Source: Vanilla planifolia
Taxonomy: Eukaryota > Streptophyta > Magnoliopsida > Asparagales > Orchidaceae
Length of the DNA: 64,000 nt
Direction of reading: 5' to 3'
Assembly: GCA_023846275.1 (NCBI GenBank)
Contig: JAIUJO010000291.1
Location: 159,001-223,000 of the forward strand
Positions 12,691 through 27,069 of this stretch are shown here, in pieces; position 1 is the stretch's first letter; each line of letters opens with the position of its first letter. The notes under the pieces are model-generated. The model did not search any database. It was not told the origin of the DNA and was given only the letters and a program-made list of their open reading frames with translations. A program made the position numbers and the translations under genes.

Positions 12691-15600
12691 AGTAGAATAG
12701 AGTTGAGCAGAAAAGAAAAAGAGTAGAGTAGAGTAATTTAGAGTAGAACAGAGTAGAGGAAAGTAGTGTAGAGTAGTGTATAGTAGAGTAAAATAGAGTA
12801 GGGTAGAGCTAGGTAAGGCTAGCCTAAGCTAGGAATGGCTAAGCTAAGATTTAGTAGAGTAGAGTGGAGATAAGTTAGGCTAGGCTAGGTTAGAGTATTT
12901 TAGAGTAGAGTAGAGTAGAGTGGAGTGGAAGAGAGTAGAGTAGAGTCGAGCTAGGTTAGATTAGGTTAGGCTAGGATAGGTAAGGCTATGCTAGGCTAGG
13001 CTAGGCTATTATAGAGTAGAGTAGGGTATAACTAGGTTTGATAAGGCTAAGCAACTCTAGGCAAGAGTATAGTAGATTAGAATAGGATATAGTAGAGTAG
13101 ACCTGAGTAGAGCATTGTAGAGTAGAGTAATACAGAGTAGAGAATAATAGAGTAAAGTAGAGCATAGCTAGCTTAGGTTAGGCTAAGCATGGCTAGGCTA
13201 GGGTAGGTTAGAGTAGAGTAGAGAAGAGTAGAGCTAGGATGGGTTAAGCAAGGCTATGCTAGGTTAGAGTAGAGTTCATTAGAGTAGAGTCGAGTAGAGA
13301 GGTGTAGAGTAGAGTGGATTAGAGTAGATTGTAATATAGTACATTAGAATAGAGTAGAGTTCGGTAGAGTTTAGTTAGGTTAGGTTGCCTAGGCTAAGGT
13401 AGGCTTGGCTAAGCTAGGCTAGAGTAGAGTAGAATTGTGTAGGAAAGACTAGAGTTGAGTAAAGCTTAGTCAGGCTAGGCTACAGTAGAGCAGAGTAGAG
13501 TAGAGTAGGGCAGAGTAGAGTAGAGTATAGTAAAATAGATTAGAAAAGAATAGCATAGAGAAGAGCAGAGCAGGGTAGAGTAGAATAGAGTAGAGAAGAG
13601 AAAAGCATAGTAGGGCTAGATTATGTTAAGCTATACTAGGCAAGGCTAGGCTAGGCTAGGTTAGAGTAGAGTAAAGTAGAGTAGAATAAAACAGAGTAGA
13701 GTATAGTATAGTAGAGTAGAGTAGAGCAAGGTTAGGCTAGGTTAGGTTAGGCTTGGTTAGGTTATGCCAGAGTATAGTATTGTAGAGTAGAGTAGAGCTA
13801 GGTTAGGCTAAGATAGGCTAGGTTAGGCTAGGCTATGTTAGAGTTTAACAGATTATAGTAGAGTCGAGTAGAGTAGAAAAGAGCACAACAGAGAAGAGTA
13901 AAGCAAAGCAGAGTAGGTTAGAGCATTGTAAAGTAGAGCATAGCAGAGTGGAGTAACGCAAAGTAGAGTTAGGTTAAGCAAGATTGGGGTAGAGTAGAGT
14001 AGAGTAGAGCTAGGTTAGGTTTGAGTGGAGTAGAGTACAATAGAGTAGAGCAGAGTAAAGAAGACTAGAGCAGAGTAGAGATGAGTAAATTAGATTAAAA
14101 TAGAGAAAAGTAGGGCTAAGTAGAGTAGAGCAGAAGAGAGCAGAGCAGAGCAGAGCAAGGTTAGGCTAGGCAAGGCAATTCTAGAATATGTCAAGCTAAG
14201 CTAGGCAAGAATAGAGTAAAGTAGAGTAGAGTAGATTAGAGTATAGTTATGTTAGGCAAGGAGAGTAAAGTTGGGTAGAGTAGAGTAGAGTAGAGCAAGG
14301 TTAGGCCAGGGTAGGTTAAGATAGGTTAGGCTTGGCTAGAGTAGAGTAGAGTAGAGAAGAGCTATGTTAGGCTAGAGTATAGTAGAGTAGAGTAGAGAAG
14401 AGTTGAGAAGGGTAGAGAAGAGTTGAGTAGAGCAAAGTAGAGCTAGGTTAGGTTAGGCTAGGCTAGGCTAAACTAGGCTAAGCTAGAGTATAATAGAGCA
14501 GAGTAGAGTAGAATAGAGTAGGGTGTAGTATAGTAGAGTAGAGTTAGGTTAGGTTAGGCTAAGTTAGAGTAGAGTAGAGTAGAGTAGAGTAAAGTAGAGT
14601 AGAGTAGAGTAGGGTAGAGTAGAGTAGATTATAATATAGTAGAGTAGAGTAAAGTAGACTAGAGCTAGGTTAGACTAGGCTTGGTTAGGCTAGAGTAATC
14701 TAGGCTAGGCTAAGCGAGGCTACAGTATAGCAAACTAGAGTAGAGTAGCATTGAGTAGAGTAGGGCTAGATTAAGGTAAGCTAGGCTAGAATTGAGTAGT
14801 GTATAGAATAGAAGAGCATAGATAAGCATAATAGAGTAGAGTAGAACAGAGCAGAGCAGAGTAGAGTAGAGTACAGCAAAGTTAGGTTAGGTTAAGCTAG
14901 AGTAGAGTAGAGCAAGGTTAGGCTATGCTAGGCTAGGCTAGGCATGGTTAGAGTGGCTAGGCTAGGCTAAACTAGCCAAAGCTAGAGTAGTATGGAGTAA
15001 AGTAGAGCAGGACAGAGTAGAGCAAAGCAGAGTAGAGCAGAGCAGAGTAGAGTAGAGCAGAGTAGAGCATAACAGAGCAGAGCAAAGTAGTGTAGAGCTA
15101 GGTTATGCTAACCTAGGCTAAGCTAGGCTAGGCTAAACTAGGTTAGGATATGTTAGAGTAGAGTAGAGTATAATAGAGTAGAGTAAAGTAAAGTAGAGTA
15201 GAATTGAGTAAAACATAGCAGAGAAAAGATAAGAAAAGAAGATTAGAGTAAAGTTGAGCTGAGTTGATCAAAGCAGAGTAGAGCAAAAAAGAGTAGAGTA
15301 GGGTAGAGCAAAGTAGAGTAGAGTAGAGTAGAGGATGGTTAGGCTAGGTTACCTTATGCTAAGCTAGGCTAGAGTAAAGTAAAGAAGAGTAGGGTAAAGC
15401 TAGGTGAGGTTAGGCTAGGCTAGAGAAGAGTAGGGTAAAGTATAATAGAGTAGAGCATAGTAGAGTAGATGAGAGCAATGTAGTGTGGAGTGAAGTAGAG
15501 CAAAGGTAAGCAAAGTAGAGCCAGGTTGGGCAAGGCTAGGTTGGGCTGCACTAGGCTTGGCTAGGCAAAGTTAGAGCAGAGTAGAGTTGAGTAGAGTATA

Positions 15601-18600
15601 GTAGAGTAGAGCTTTGTTTGCCTAGGATAAGTTAGACTCGGTTAGAGTAGAGTAGAGTAGAGTAGAGTATAGTAGAGTAGAGTATAGTATAGTAGAGTAT
15701 AGTATAATAGAGTAGAATAGAATAGAATAGAGTGGAGTAGAGAATAGTAGAGTAGAGTGGAGTAGAGTAGAGCTAGGTTAAGTTAGGCTAGGAAAGGTTA
15801 GGCTAGAGTAGAGTAGAGTAGAGTAGTGCAGAGCATTACAGAGCAAAGTAGAGAAGAGAAGAGCAGAGTAGGGTAGAGCTGAGTTGAGTAGAGCTAGGTT
15901 TGGCAAAGCAAGGCTAGGCTAGGCTATGCTAGCTTAGAGAAGACTAGAATAGAGTTGAGTAGAGTTGAGTTTAGTATAATAGAGTACAAAAGAGTTGGGA
16001 AGAGTAGAGCTGGGTTAGGCTAGCCAAGAGTAGAGTAGGGTAGAGTAGAGTAGAGTAGAGCTAGGTTTGGTTAGGCTATGCTATGCTAGAGTAGAGTGTA
16101 TTAGAGTATAGGAAAATAGAGCAAAGTAGAGTAGAGCTGAGCAGTGCCTTTTTAGGAAAGACTAGGCTATAATAAAGTAAAGTAGAGCAGACTAGAGTAA
16201 AGGAGAGCTAGGTTAGGCTAGGCTAAGTAAGAGTAGAGTAGAGTAGAATATAGTAGATTAGAATAATGTAAAGTAAAGTAACATAGAGTAGAGCTATGTT
16301 AGGCTTTGTTAAGCTAGGCCAGAGTAGGCTTCACTACACAGGGCTAGGCTAGGGTCTAGTAGAGTAGAGTAGAGTTGACCTAGGTTAGGCTAGGTTAGGC
16401 TAAGCTAGGCTAAACTAGGCTCCAATAAAGTAAAGTAGAGTTGAGTATAATAGAGCAGAGCAGAGTAGAGTAGAGTATAGTATTATAGAGAAGAGTAGAG
16501 CAGAGCAGAGCAAAGATAAGAAGATCAAAGCATAGTGGAGCAGACCAGAGTAAAGTAGAGCAGAGTAGAGTAGAGTAGGGCAGAGTAGAGTTGAGTAAAG
16601 CTACTTTTGGCAAAGTAAGGGTACACTAGGTTAGAGTAGAGTTGAGTAGAGTAAAGTAGATTAGAGTAAGGTTAGGCTAGGCTAGACTAGGGTAAGCTTT
16701 GCTAAGCTAGGCTAGAGTAGATTAGAGCTAGGTAGAGTAGAGTAGAGTGGGAGCTTGATTCGACTAAGTTAGGCTAAGCTGGGTTAAACTAGGCTACAGT
16801 GGTGTAGAGTACAGTAGAGTAGAGTAAAGTAGAGTATAGCAGAACAAACCATAGTAGAGTAAAGCAAAGCAGAGTAGAGCAAAGTATAGTAGAGTATAAT
16901 AAAGTAGAGCAAAATAGAGCAAAGCAGAGTAGAGTAGAGTAGAGAAAAATAGAGTTGTGTAGAGTTGAGAAGAGCATAGCAGAGTAGAGAAGAGCAAAGT
17001 AGAGTGGTGTTAGGTTAGGTTAGGTAAGCCTAGGCAAAGTTAGAGCAGAGCAGAGTAGAGTAAGACATAGAAGAGCATAATAGAGTAGAGGAGAGCAAAG
17101 TAGTGCAGAGTATAGCAGAGTAGAGTAGAGCAAAAATGAGTAGTTAAGGAAGCAAAAAAGGGTATAGTTAGGTTAAGCTAGGCTAGAGTAGAGTAGAGTA
17201 GAGTAGAGCTAGGTTAGGTTAGGCCTTGCTTGGCTAAGATAAGTTACAGTAGAGTAGAGTAGCATAGAGTAGAGTGGAGTATAGAAGAGTATATTTTAGT
17301 AGGGTAGAGTAGAGTATAGTTAGGTTAAACTAGGCTAGGGTAGGTTAGGCTTAGCTAAGCTAGAGTTGAGTAAAGTAGAGTAGAGTAGAATAAAGTAGAG
17401 TAGATTAGAGCTTGGTTAAGCTATACTAGGTTAGAATAGAGTAGAGTAGAGTAGAGCATAACAAAACAAAGCAGAGCAGAGTAGAGCAAAGCATAGTTGA
17501 GTAGAGAAGAGTAGTACAGAGTAGAGTAAGTAGAGCAAAGTAGAATAAAGAAGAGTAGAGTAGAGTAGAGTAGAGCTAGGTTAGGCTAAGCTAAGCTAGG
17601 CTAGGCTTAGTTAGAGTTGAGTAGAGTAGAGTAGAGTAGGATAGTATGGAGTAGAGTAGAGTAAAGTATAGTATAATAGAGTAGAGTACATTAGAGTAGA
17701 GTAGAGCTAGGTTAGGCTAGGCTAGAGCAGAGTAAAGAAGAGTGGAGTGGAGTAGAGCTGAGTAGAGTATAATAAAGTTTTGTAGAGTAGAGTAGAGTAG
17801 AGCTAGGTTTGGCTTGGTTAAGCTATAGTACAGTAGAGTAGAGTAAAGTTGAGATGAGTAAAGTCGAGCATAGTAGAGCAAGGTTAGTCTAGGCTATGTT
17901 AGGCAAGACAAGGCTTGAGTAAAGTATAGTAGAGTTGAGTAGAGCTAGGTTCAACTAGGCTAAGCTATGCTAAGTTAGAGTAGAGTGGAGTAGAGTAGAG
18001 TAGATTAGAGCAAAATATGGTAAAGTAGAGTAGAGCTAGATTAGGTTAGGCTAGGATAGAATATAATATAGTAGATTAGAGTAGAATAGAGTGGCATAGT
18101 GTAGAGCAGAGAAGCATAGAGTAGAGAATAACATAGAAGAGCAGAGCAAAGCAGAGCAGAGTAAAATAGAGCAAAGTAGAGCAAAGTTAACTCGACTTGG
18201 CTATGCTATGTTAGCTTAGGCTAGGCTTGGCTATGCTAGAGTAGAGTAGAGTAGAGTAGAGCTAGGTTATGCTTAGTAGGCTAGCCTAAGTTAGAGTATA
18301 GTAGAGTTGAGTGGAGTAGGGTAGAGTAGAGTAGGGTTTAGTAGAATAGAGCAAAGCTAAGTTAAGTAATCTAGGTTGGGTTTGGTTAGGCTAAGGTAGG
18401 CTAGGCTAGAGTAGAGTGGAGTAGAGCTCAGTTAGGCTAGGCTAGGTAAGGCTATGTTAAAACAGAGTAGAATTGACTTGAGTAGAGAAAAGCATAGCAA
18501 CAAAAAGCAGAGGAGAGCAAAGTAGAGTAGAGCAGAGTAGGGTAGAGTAGAACAGAGTAAAGAAGAGAAGAGTAGATTAGATAATAGTAGAGTAGAGAAG

Positions 18601-19466
18601 AGTAGAGTAGAGTAGAGTAGAGATGCATTGAGCTAGGTTAGGCTAAGCTAGACTAACCTAGGTTAGGCTAGTTTAGAGTAGAGTAGAGGAGAGCAGAGTA
18701 GAGTGGAGCAGTGTAGAGTCGAGCTAGGTTAGGCTTGGTTAAGTAAGGCTAAGCTAGGATAGGGTAGGCTAGGTTTTGTTAGGCTAGAGTAGAGTAGAGT
18801 AGAGTATAACTAAGTTTGGTCAGGTTAGGCTAAGATAAAGTAAAGTACAATAGAGTAGAGTAGAGTAGAGTAGAGTAGAGCAAAGTAGAGCATAGTAGAA
18901 CAAAGTAGAGCAGAGTGGAGTAGAGCAGAGAAGAGCAGAGCAGAGCAGAGCAGAGCAGAGTAGAGTAGAGAAAAGATTAGTGAGGTTAGGCAAGTCTAAG
19001 CTTGGTTGAACTAGGCTAAGCTAAAGTTGAATATAATAGAGTAGAGTAGAGTATAGTATAGTAGAACTAGTTAAGTTAGGCTAAGCTAGGCTAGGCTAGG
19101 TTGGAGTAGAGTAGGGTAGAGTTGAGTAAAGTTAAGTAGAGTAAAGTAGAGTAGAGTAGAGCTAGGTTAGGATAGCCCAAGCTAGGTTAGGCTAGGGTAG
19201 AGTCAAGTAGTGCAGATTATTATAGTGTAGATTAGAGCTAGGTTAGGTTAGGTTAGGCTAGGATATGCTAGAGTTGAGTAGAATAAACTAGAGTAAAGTA
19301 GAGTAGAGTAGACTAGAGTAGAATAGAGTAAAGTAGTGTAGAGTAGAGCTAGGTTAGGCTAGGCTATAGTAGAGTGGAGCAAAGTATAGTAGAGTAGAGT
19401 TAGATTAGGGTAGGTTAGGCTATCCTAGGTTAGAGTAGAGTAGATTAGTGTAGAGTAGAGTAGATT

Positions 19467-19490
19467 AGAGGAGAGGAGAGGAGAAGAGAG
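19467..19490 (+). repeat. Polypurine GAGGA island in the pentamer array
   Basis: 24 consecutive purines built from GAGGA and GAGAG steps, where the T that normally ends each TAGAG unit is missing. Mirror-like purine tracts of this kind can adopt triplex (H-DNA) form, which is inference only. Similar islands occur at 27031-27069, 28459-28508 and 30188-30226. Confidence 0.75.
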
Positions 19491-20067
19491 TCGAGTAGAG
19501 CAAAGCAGAGCAAGGTTTGGCTAAGCTAGGCTAGAGTAGAGTAAAGTAGAGTGGAGTAGAGTAGAGTAGAGTAGGGTGGAGCTCAACTAGTTTAGGTTAG
19601 GTTAGTCTAAGTTAGGTTAGGCTTGGCCAGGTTAGGCTAGTGTAGAGTGGAATAGAGTAGAGTAGATTGGGGTAAAGTAGAGTAGAGCTAACTTTTGCTA
19701 GAGTAGGCTAACCTATGCTAAACTAGGCTAGAGTAGAGTAGCATAGAGCAAGGTTAAACAAGGTCCGATTATGCTATGCTTGGCTTTGCTAAAGTAGTTT
19801 TGAGTAGAGTAGAGTAAGGTAGAGTATAGTAGAGTAGGGCTAAGTTTGGTTGGGTTAAGCTGGGCTAGGGTATGGTTGGCAAGGCTAGGTTAGAGTAGAG
19901 TAAAGTAAAGCTAGGTTATGTTAGGTTAGGCTATGCTAAGATGAGCTTAAGTAGAGTAGAGTTTAGTATAGTAGAGCAAAGAAGACTAGAGCAAAGCAAT
20001 GTAGAGTAGGCTAGAGTAGATCAGAGCAGAGCAGAGAAAAGTAGAGCTAAGTAAGCCTAAGCTAGAT

Positions 20068-20140
20068 TAGTTAGGCTTAGTAAGGCTAGGCTAAGCTAGG
20101 CTAGGCTAGGCTAGGTTATGGTAGGCTAGGTTAGGCTAAG
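20068..20140 (+). repeat. Long TAGGC-dialect block inside the pentamer array
   Basis: This is one of the longer uninterrupted runs of the second dialect. It contains four successive GCTAG G units at its core, then TAGGT and TAGGC variants. TAGAG-type units flank it on the right. It shows that the G-rich dialect can persist for over ten pentamers, where most blocks hold three to six. Spaced GG pairs every five bases could in principle form a two-tetrad G-quadruplex; that is inference from the pattern. Confidence 0.8.
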
Positions 20141-23100
20141 CTAGAGTATAATAGAACAATGTAGAGAAGAGTTGAGTTGGGTTAGGCTAAGTAAGCCTAA
20201 GCTAGAGTACAGAGCATAATAGAGTGGAGCAGAGACAAGTAAAGTAGAGTAGAGTGGAGCAAAGCAGAGAAGAGCATGGCAGAGTTGATTGTAGTGGAGT
20301 ATTGAAGAGAAGAGTAGAGCTAGGTTTGGCTAGACTAGGCTAGGCTTGGCTAGACAAGGCTAGGTTAGAATAAAGTAGAGTAAAGTAGAGTAGAGTAGAG
20401 CTAAGTTAGGCAAGGCTAGGCTAAGTTAGACTAGAGCAAAGTAAAGTAGAGTAATGTAGAGTAGTGTAGAGTAGAGTATAATAGATTAGAGCTAGGTTAG
20501 GCTAGGTATGGCTAGCCTATGCTAGGATAAGCTAGTGTAGAGTAGAGTAGAGTAGGGTAAAATAGAGTAGAGCTAAGTTAGGCTAAGTTAAAGTAGAGCA
20601 GAGTAGTTTAGGGATAAGTAAGGTAGAGTAGAATGGAGTAGAGTTGAGTAGTATAGAGTAGAGTAGGGAATAGTAGAGTAGAGTAAAGTAGAGTAAAGAG
20701 AGGAGAGCAGAGCAGAGTAGAGAATAGTAGAGCAAAGCAAAGTAGAGCAGAGCAAAGTAGAAGAGCAGAGCAATACATAGTAAAGCAGAGTTGAGCACAG
20801 AGCAGAGTAGAGTAAGCTAGGTTAAGTTATTTTAGGCAAGGCTAGGCTAGATTGGAGTAGCGTAAAGTAAGGTTAGGATAGGCTAGGCTAATATAGAGTA
20901 GAGTAAGATGGAGTAAGGTTAGGTTTTGTTAGGCATGGCTAGGTTAGAGTAGAGTAGAGTAGTATAGAGTAAGGTTAGGCTAGCTTAAAGTAGAATAGAG
21001 TATAGTAGACTACATCAAAATAGAGTAGAACCGAGAAGAGCAGAGCAGAGTAGAGTAGAGCATGACAAAGTAGAGCAAAGTAGAGCAGAGTAAAGCAAAG
21101 AGAAGCAAAGCAGAGTAGCACAGAACATTGCAAAGTAGAGCAAAGTAGAGTAGAGCAATGTAGCGTATAACAGAGCAAGGTTAAGCTAGGCTAGAGTAGA
21201 GTAAAGTATAGTAGATTTGTGCTAGGTTAGGTTTGGTTAGGCAAAGTTAAGTTAGAATAGAGTAGAGTAGAATAGAGGAGATTAGAGTAAAGTATAGTAG
21301 AGTAGAGTCAAGTAGAGTAGAGCTAGGTTAGGCTAGGCTAAACAAGGCTAGATTAGGTTATGCTAGGCAAGGCTAAAGTAGAGTAGAGTACATTAGAGCT
21401 ATGTTAGATTAGGTTAAGTTAGAGTAGAGAAGAATAGAAAAGAGTAAAATAGAGTAGAGTAGAGTAAGGTTAGGTTAGGCATGGTGAGGTTAGAGTTGAG
21501 AAGAGTAGAGTAGAGTAGAGCATAGTAGAGTAGAATAGAGTAGAGCTTGTTCAGCTAGGCTAGAGAAGAGTACAGTAGAGCAGAGTAGAGCAAAGAAGTG
21601 TGAAGAATAGCAAAGTAGAGTAGAGCAAAGTAGAGCAGGATAGAGAAGAGAAGTGTAGAGTAGAGTCGAGTGGAGCAGAGTTGAGTTAAGTAGAGCTAGG
21701 CTAGGCTATGCTAGGTTAGGTTAAAGTAGAGTAGAGTAGAGTAGAGTGGAGTAGAGTAGAGTAGAGTAGAGCTGAGTAGAGCTGAGTAGAGTAGAGTAGA
21801 GTAAAGCTAGGTTAGGCTAGGCTTGGCTATGCATTGTTAAGCAAGGCAAGAGTAGATTAAAGTGGAGTAGAGTAGAGTAAGGTTAGGTTAGGCTAGCCTT
21901 GGCAGCATTTTATTAAAGTAGAGATTGGTAGAGTAGAGTATAACAAAGCAGAGCAGAGTTGATTAGAGTAGAGTAGATCTAGGTTAGGCTAGGCTAGTAC
22001 AGCTAGGTTAGGCTAGGCTCGAGTAGAGTAGAGTAGAGTAGAGTAGAGTAGAGATGAGTAAAGCTAGGTTAGGTTAGGCAAGGCTAGGCTAGAGTAGAGT
22101 AGAGTTATATAGAGTAAAGTAGAGCAGTGCAAAGCAGAGTAGAGTAAAGCTTAGTTGAGTAGAGTATAGTAGCATAGTAGAGCAGAGTAGAGTAGAATAA
22201 AGCTATGTTTGGTTAGGCTAGGCTAGAGTAGTGTAGTGTATAGTAGAGTTGTGTTAGGCTAGGTTAGGATAGGCTAAGGTAAACTAGGTTAGAGTCGAGT
22301 AGGGTAGGGTAGGGTAGAGTAGAGTAGAGCAGAGTATAGTAGAGTAGAGTAAGGTAGAGTAAAGAAGAATAGAGTAGAGCAGAGCAAAGTACAACATAAG
22401 AGAGAAGAGTAGAGCAAAGTAGAGTATACTAAAGCAAAGTAGAGTAGAGTAGAGTAGAGCTTGGTTAGGCAAGGCTAGAGTAGAGCAGAGTAGAGTAGAA
22501 CTAGGATAAGCTAGGCTAGGTTAGAGAAGAGTAGAGCAGAGTGGAGTAGAGTAAAATAGAGTAGAGTAGAGCAGAGTAGAGTAGAGTAGAGTAAAGTAGA
22601 GTAGAGTAGAGTAGAGTTTGGTTAAGCTAGGCTAGGCTTGGGTAGGATTGCTAAGCTAGGCTTGAATAGAGTAAAGTATAGTAGGATAGAGTAACGAAGA
22701 GTAGAGTAGAGCAAAGCTCAAATAGGTTATGAAAGTCTAGGCTTGGTTAGGCTGAGTAGAGTAGAGTTTAGAAGAGTAGAGCAGAGCAAAGCATAGCAGA
22801 GTAGAGTAGAGTAAAGAAGAATAGAGTAGATTAGAGTAAAATAGAGTAGAGTAGAGCATAGTAGAGCAAAGAAGAGCAGAGTAGAGTATAATAGAGTAGA
22901 ATAGAGTGAGTAAAATAGAGTAGAGTAAAGAAGAATAGAGTATAGTTTAATAGAGTTGAGTAGAGTAGAGCTAAGTTAGGCTAAGCTAGGTTAGGATAGG
23001 TTAGGCTAGGCTAGAGTAGAGTAGAGTAGTGTAGAGTAGAGTATAGTAGAGTACAGTAGAGTAGAGCAGAGCAGAGTAGTGTAGAGTTGAGAAGTGAAGA

Positions 23101-26100
23101 GTAGAGTAGAGTAGAACAGAGTAGAGCAAAGTAGAGCAAAGCTAGGCTTGGTTAGAGTAAAGTAGAATAAAATAGAGCAAAGGAGCATAGGGTAGAGTGG
23201 AGTATAGTATAATAGAGAAGATTAGAGTAGAGTAGTGCTAGGTTAGGTTAGGCTGGGCTAGAGTAGAGTAGAGCATAATTAGGCTAGGATAAGCAATGCT
23301 AGAGTTGAGTAAACTAGAGTGGAGTAGAGCAGTGTAGAGAAGAGTAGAGCAGAGCACAGCACAGCAGAGTAGAGAAGTGTGTGGCAGAGTAGAGCAAAGC
23401 AGAGTAGAGTAGAGTAGAGTCGAACAAAGCTGAGTGTAGTAGAGTAGAGCAAAGCTAGGCTAAGCTAGGCTACGTTAGAGTAGAGTAGAGCAGAGTAGAG
23501 TATAGCAAGGTTAGGCTAAGCCAGACTAAGCTAGGTTAGAGTAGAGTAGAGTAGAGGAGAGAAAAGTTGGGCAAGGGAAAGTAGATCAGAGAAGAGGATA
23601 GTATAGTAGAGCAGAGTATAGTAGAGTAGAGTAGAATAGAGTAGAGAAAAGCAATGTAGAGTAGAGTAGAGAGGAATTTAGTTATTCTAGGTTAGGTTAT
23701 GCTAAGCTAAGATAGGCTAGGCTAGGCTAGAGTAGAATAAAGTATAGTAAGATAAAGTAGAGTAGGGTTAGACAAAGCTAGGCTAGGTTAGCATAAAGTA
23801 GTAGAGCGAAGTAGAGCTATGATAGGCTAGGCTAGGTTAGGTTAGGCTAAGGTAGAGTAGAGTAGAGTAGAATAGAGTAGAGTTAATTAGAGTAGTGCTA
23901 GGTTAAGTTAGGCTAGGCTAGAGTAGAATAGAGTTGAGCAGAGCAGGGTAGAATAAAACAAAGTAATGCAAAGCATAATAATTAGGATATGCTAAGCTAA
24001 GCTAGGTAAGGCTAGGCTAGGCTAAGCCAAGCTAGGCTAGAGTAGAGTAATGTAGAGTAGAGTAGAGTAGTGTAGACCTAGGTTAGGCTAAGATAAGCAA
24101 GGCTAGGCTCAGATGGGCTAGGCTCAACAAGAGTGGAGTAGAGTAGTGAATAGTAGAGGTCGGTTAGCTCAAACAAGGATAGAGTAGAGTAGAGTATAGT
24201 AGAGTAGAGCATAGTAGAGTAGAGTAGAGTAGTGTAGAGTACGACAAACTAGAGAAGAATAGAGTAGAGTTGAGTAGAGTAGAGCAGAGTAGAGTAGAGT
24301 TGAGCAGTGTAGAGCAGAGTAAAGTAGAGCTAAGTTAGGCTAAGCTAGGCAAGGTTTGGCTATGTCAGAGTAGAGTACAGTCGAGTAGAGTAGAGTATTA
24401 TAAAGTAGAGTACAGCTAGGTTCAATTAAGCTAAGCTATGATAGACAAGCTGGAGTAGAGTATAGTAGAGTAGAGCTAGGTTAGAATAGAGTAGAGTAGA
24501 GTAGAGTAGAGTTAGGTTAGGTTGGGCAAAGTTAGGCTAGGTAAGGCTATAGTAGAGTAGAGTAGAGTGGAGTAGAGTAGAGCAGAGTAGAGTAGAGTTG
24601 GGCTAGGTTAGTCTAAGCTAGGCTAGGCTTGTGTAGAGTAGAATAAAGTAGAGTAGAGCATAGCAGAGTAGAGAAGAATATAACATAGCAAAGCAGGGTA
24701 GAGTAGAGTGGAGCTGAGTAGAACATATCTAGGTTTGACTATGTTAAGCTATAGTTGAGTAGAGCTTGATTAGAAAAGGCTATGTTAGGTTAGAGTTGAG
24801 TAGAGTGAAGTAGAGTAGAGTAGAGTAGAGTAGAATAAGATAAAGTAGAGTAAAGGTTGGGCTAAAGTATTATTAACTAGAGTAGTGTAGAGGGGAATAG
24901 AGTAGAGTAAAGTATGGTAGAATAGAGCAGAGTATACATAGCCAACTAGGCTAAAGAAAACTAAAATAGAGTAGAGTAGAGTAGAGCAGAGTGAAGTAGT
25001 GTAGAGTAGAGTAGAGTAGAGTAGAGTATAATATCGTAGTATAGAGTTGAGTAGAATAGAGGTAGGTTAGGCTAGGCAAGTCTAGGTAAGGGTAGGCAAT
25101 GCTAGTTAGGTTAGGCTAGAGTAGAGTAGAGTAGAGTAGAGCTAAGTTAGGTTATGCTAGTTAGGCAGAGTATAGTAGAGCATAGTAGAATATAGTAGAG
25201 TATAGTATAGTTTTTATAGTAGAGCTTAGTTAGGTTAGGATAGGCTAGGTTAGGATCAATTAGGCTAGTGTAAACTAGAATAAAGTAGAGTAGAGTAGAG
25301 GAGAGCTAGGTTAGGTTGGGCAGGAAAAGGCTAGGTTATAGTAGAGTAGAGTAGAGTAGATTTGAGCAGAGCAGAGCAAAATAGAGTAGAGTAGAGTAGA
25401 GTAGCATAGAGTAGATTAGAAGAGAGCAGTGAAGAGCAAAGTAGATCAGAGCTATGTTTGACTAGGCTGGGATAGGTAAGGTTGGGCTAGGCTAGGCTTG
25501 GCTAGAGTAAAGTAGAGTAGAGCAGAGCTAGGTTACGCAAGCCTAGGCTAGGCTAAGTTAAATTAGAGAAGAATAAAATAGAGTATAGTATAGTAGAGTA
25601 GAGTGGAGTAGAGTAGAGCAAAACTAGGTTAGGCTTGGCTAGGCTTGGTTAGAGTAGAGTACAGTAGAATAGAGTGGAGTAGAGTAGAGCTAGGTTAGGC
25701 TAGGCATGGGTTGGCTAGCATAGGCTTTGCTAGGCTAGGCTAAAGTAGAGTAGAATAGAGTAGAGCTCAGTTTGGCTAGGCTAGGCTAGAATAGAGAAGA
25801 GTAGAGTATAGCAGAGCAAAGAAGAATAGAGTGGAGCAGAGAATAGTATAGTAGAGTAGAGCAAAGTAGAACAGAGAGGAGTAAACCTGAGTAGAGCTGA
25901 GCTGGTCAGAGTAGAGCTAGGTTACACTAAGCTAGGCTAGGTTAGGCTAGCTTAGAGTAGAGTAGAGTCGAGTGGAGTAGTGTAGAGTAGGGTGGAGTAG
26001 AGTAGAGTAGAGCAGAGAATAGTAGAGTGGAGTAGAGTAGAGTTAGGTTAAGCTAGGTTAGGCTAGGTTAGGCTAGGTAAGAGTAGAGTAGAGTGGAGTA

Positions 26101-27030
26101 GAGTAATGTGGAGTAGAGTAGAGCTAGGTTGAATTAGGCTAGGCTAGGCAATACTTGGCTAATGTAGGGTAGAGTGGAATAGGGCAGCATAGAGTAAAGG
26201 AGAGTAGAGTAGAGCAAAGTAGAGTAGAGAATTGTAGAGAAGAGTGGAATGGAGCAAAGTAGAGTAGAGATAGGTTTAGCTAGGCAATGTTAGACTAGGC
26301 TAGGTTAGGCTAGGCTAGAGTCGAGTAGAGTACAGAAGAGTAGAGTAGAGTAGAGCAAGGTTTGGTTAGGTTAGATTAGAGCAGAGTAAACTAGAGTAGG
26401 GTAGAGTAAAGTAGAGTAAAGTAGACTAGAGTAGAGCAGAGTAGAGCAGAGCAGAGTAAAGCAAAGTAAAGCAGGGTAGAGCAGAGCTAGGTTAGGCTGA
26501 AGTAAAGTAGAGTGGAGTAGAGTAGAATAGAGCTTGGTTAGGCTAGACTAGGAAAGGCTAGGCTAAATGAGGCTAGAGTAGAGTAGAGAAGAGTAGAGTA
26601 GAACATAGTAGACCAGAGCAGACCATAGCAAAGTAAACCAGAGCAGAGTGGAGCATAGTAGAGTAGAGCTAAGTTAGGCTTGGTTAGGTTATAGTAAAGT
26701 AGGTTAGAGTAGGGTAGTGTAGAGTAAAGTATTGTAAAGCTAGGTTAGGCTAGGGTGGGCCAGGATAGGCTAAGCTAGAGTAAAGTGGAGTAGAGTAGAG
26801 TAGAGTAGTATAGCCTAGGCTAGGCTAGGCTAAACGAGGCTAAAGTAGAGTAGAGTAGAGTAGAATAGAGAAGAGTAGTGCAGAGCAAAGTAGAGTAGAG
26901 TAGTGTAGAGTAGAGAAAAGCAAGGTTATTCTAGACTAGGTTAAGCTAGGCCAGGCTAAAGTAGAGTAAAGCTAGGTTAGGCTAGGCTAGCTTAGAGTAG
27001 AGTAGAGTAGAGTAGAGTATAGAGTAGAGT

Positions 27031-27069
27031 AGAGAAGAGGAGAGGAGAGCAGATGAGAGAAGAGGAGAG
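27031..27069 (+). repeat. Polypurine GAGGA islands (two tracts)
   Basis: Two pure purine tracts, 27031-27049 and 27055-27069, are separated by a short CAGAT interruption. They share the GAGAAGAGGAGAG core with the island at 30188-30226, so this looks like a minor third dialect of the array. Confidence 0.7.
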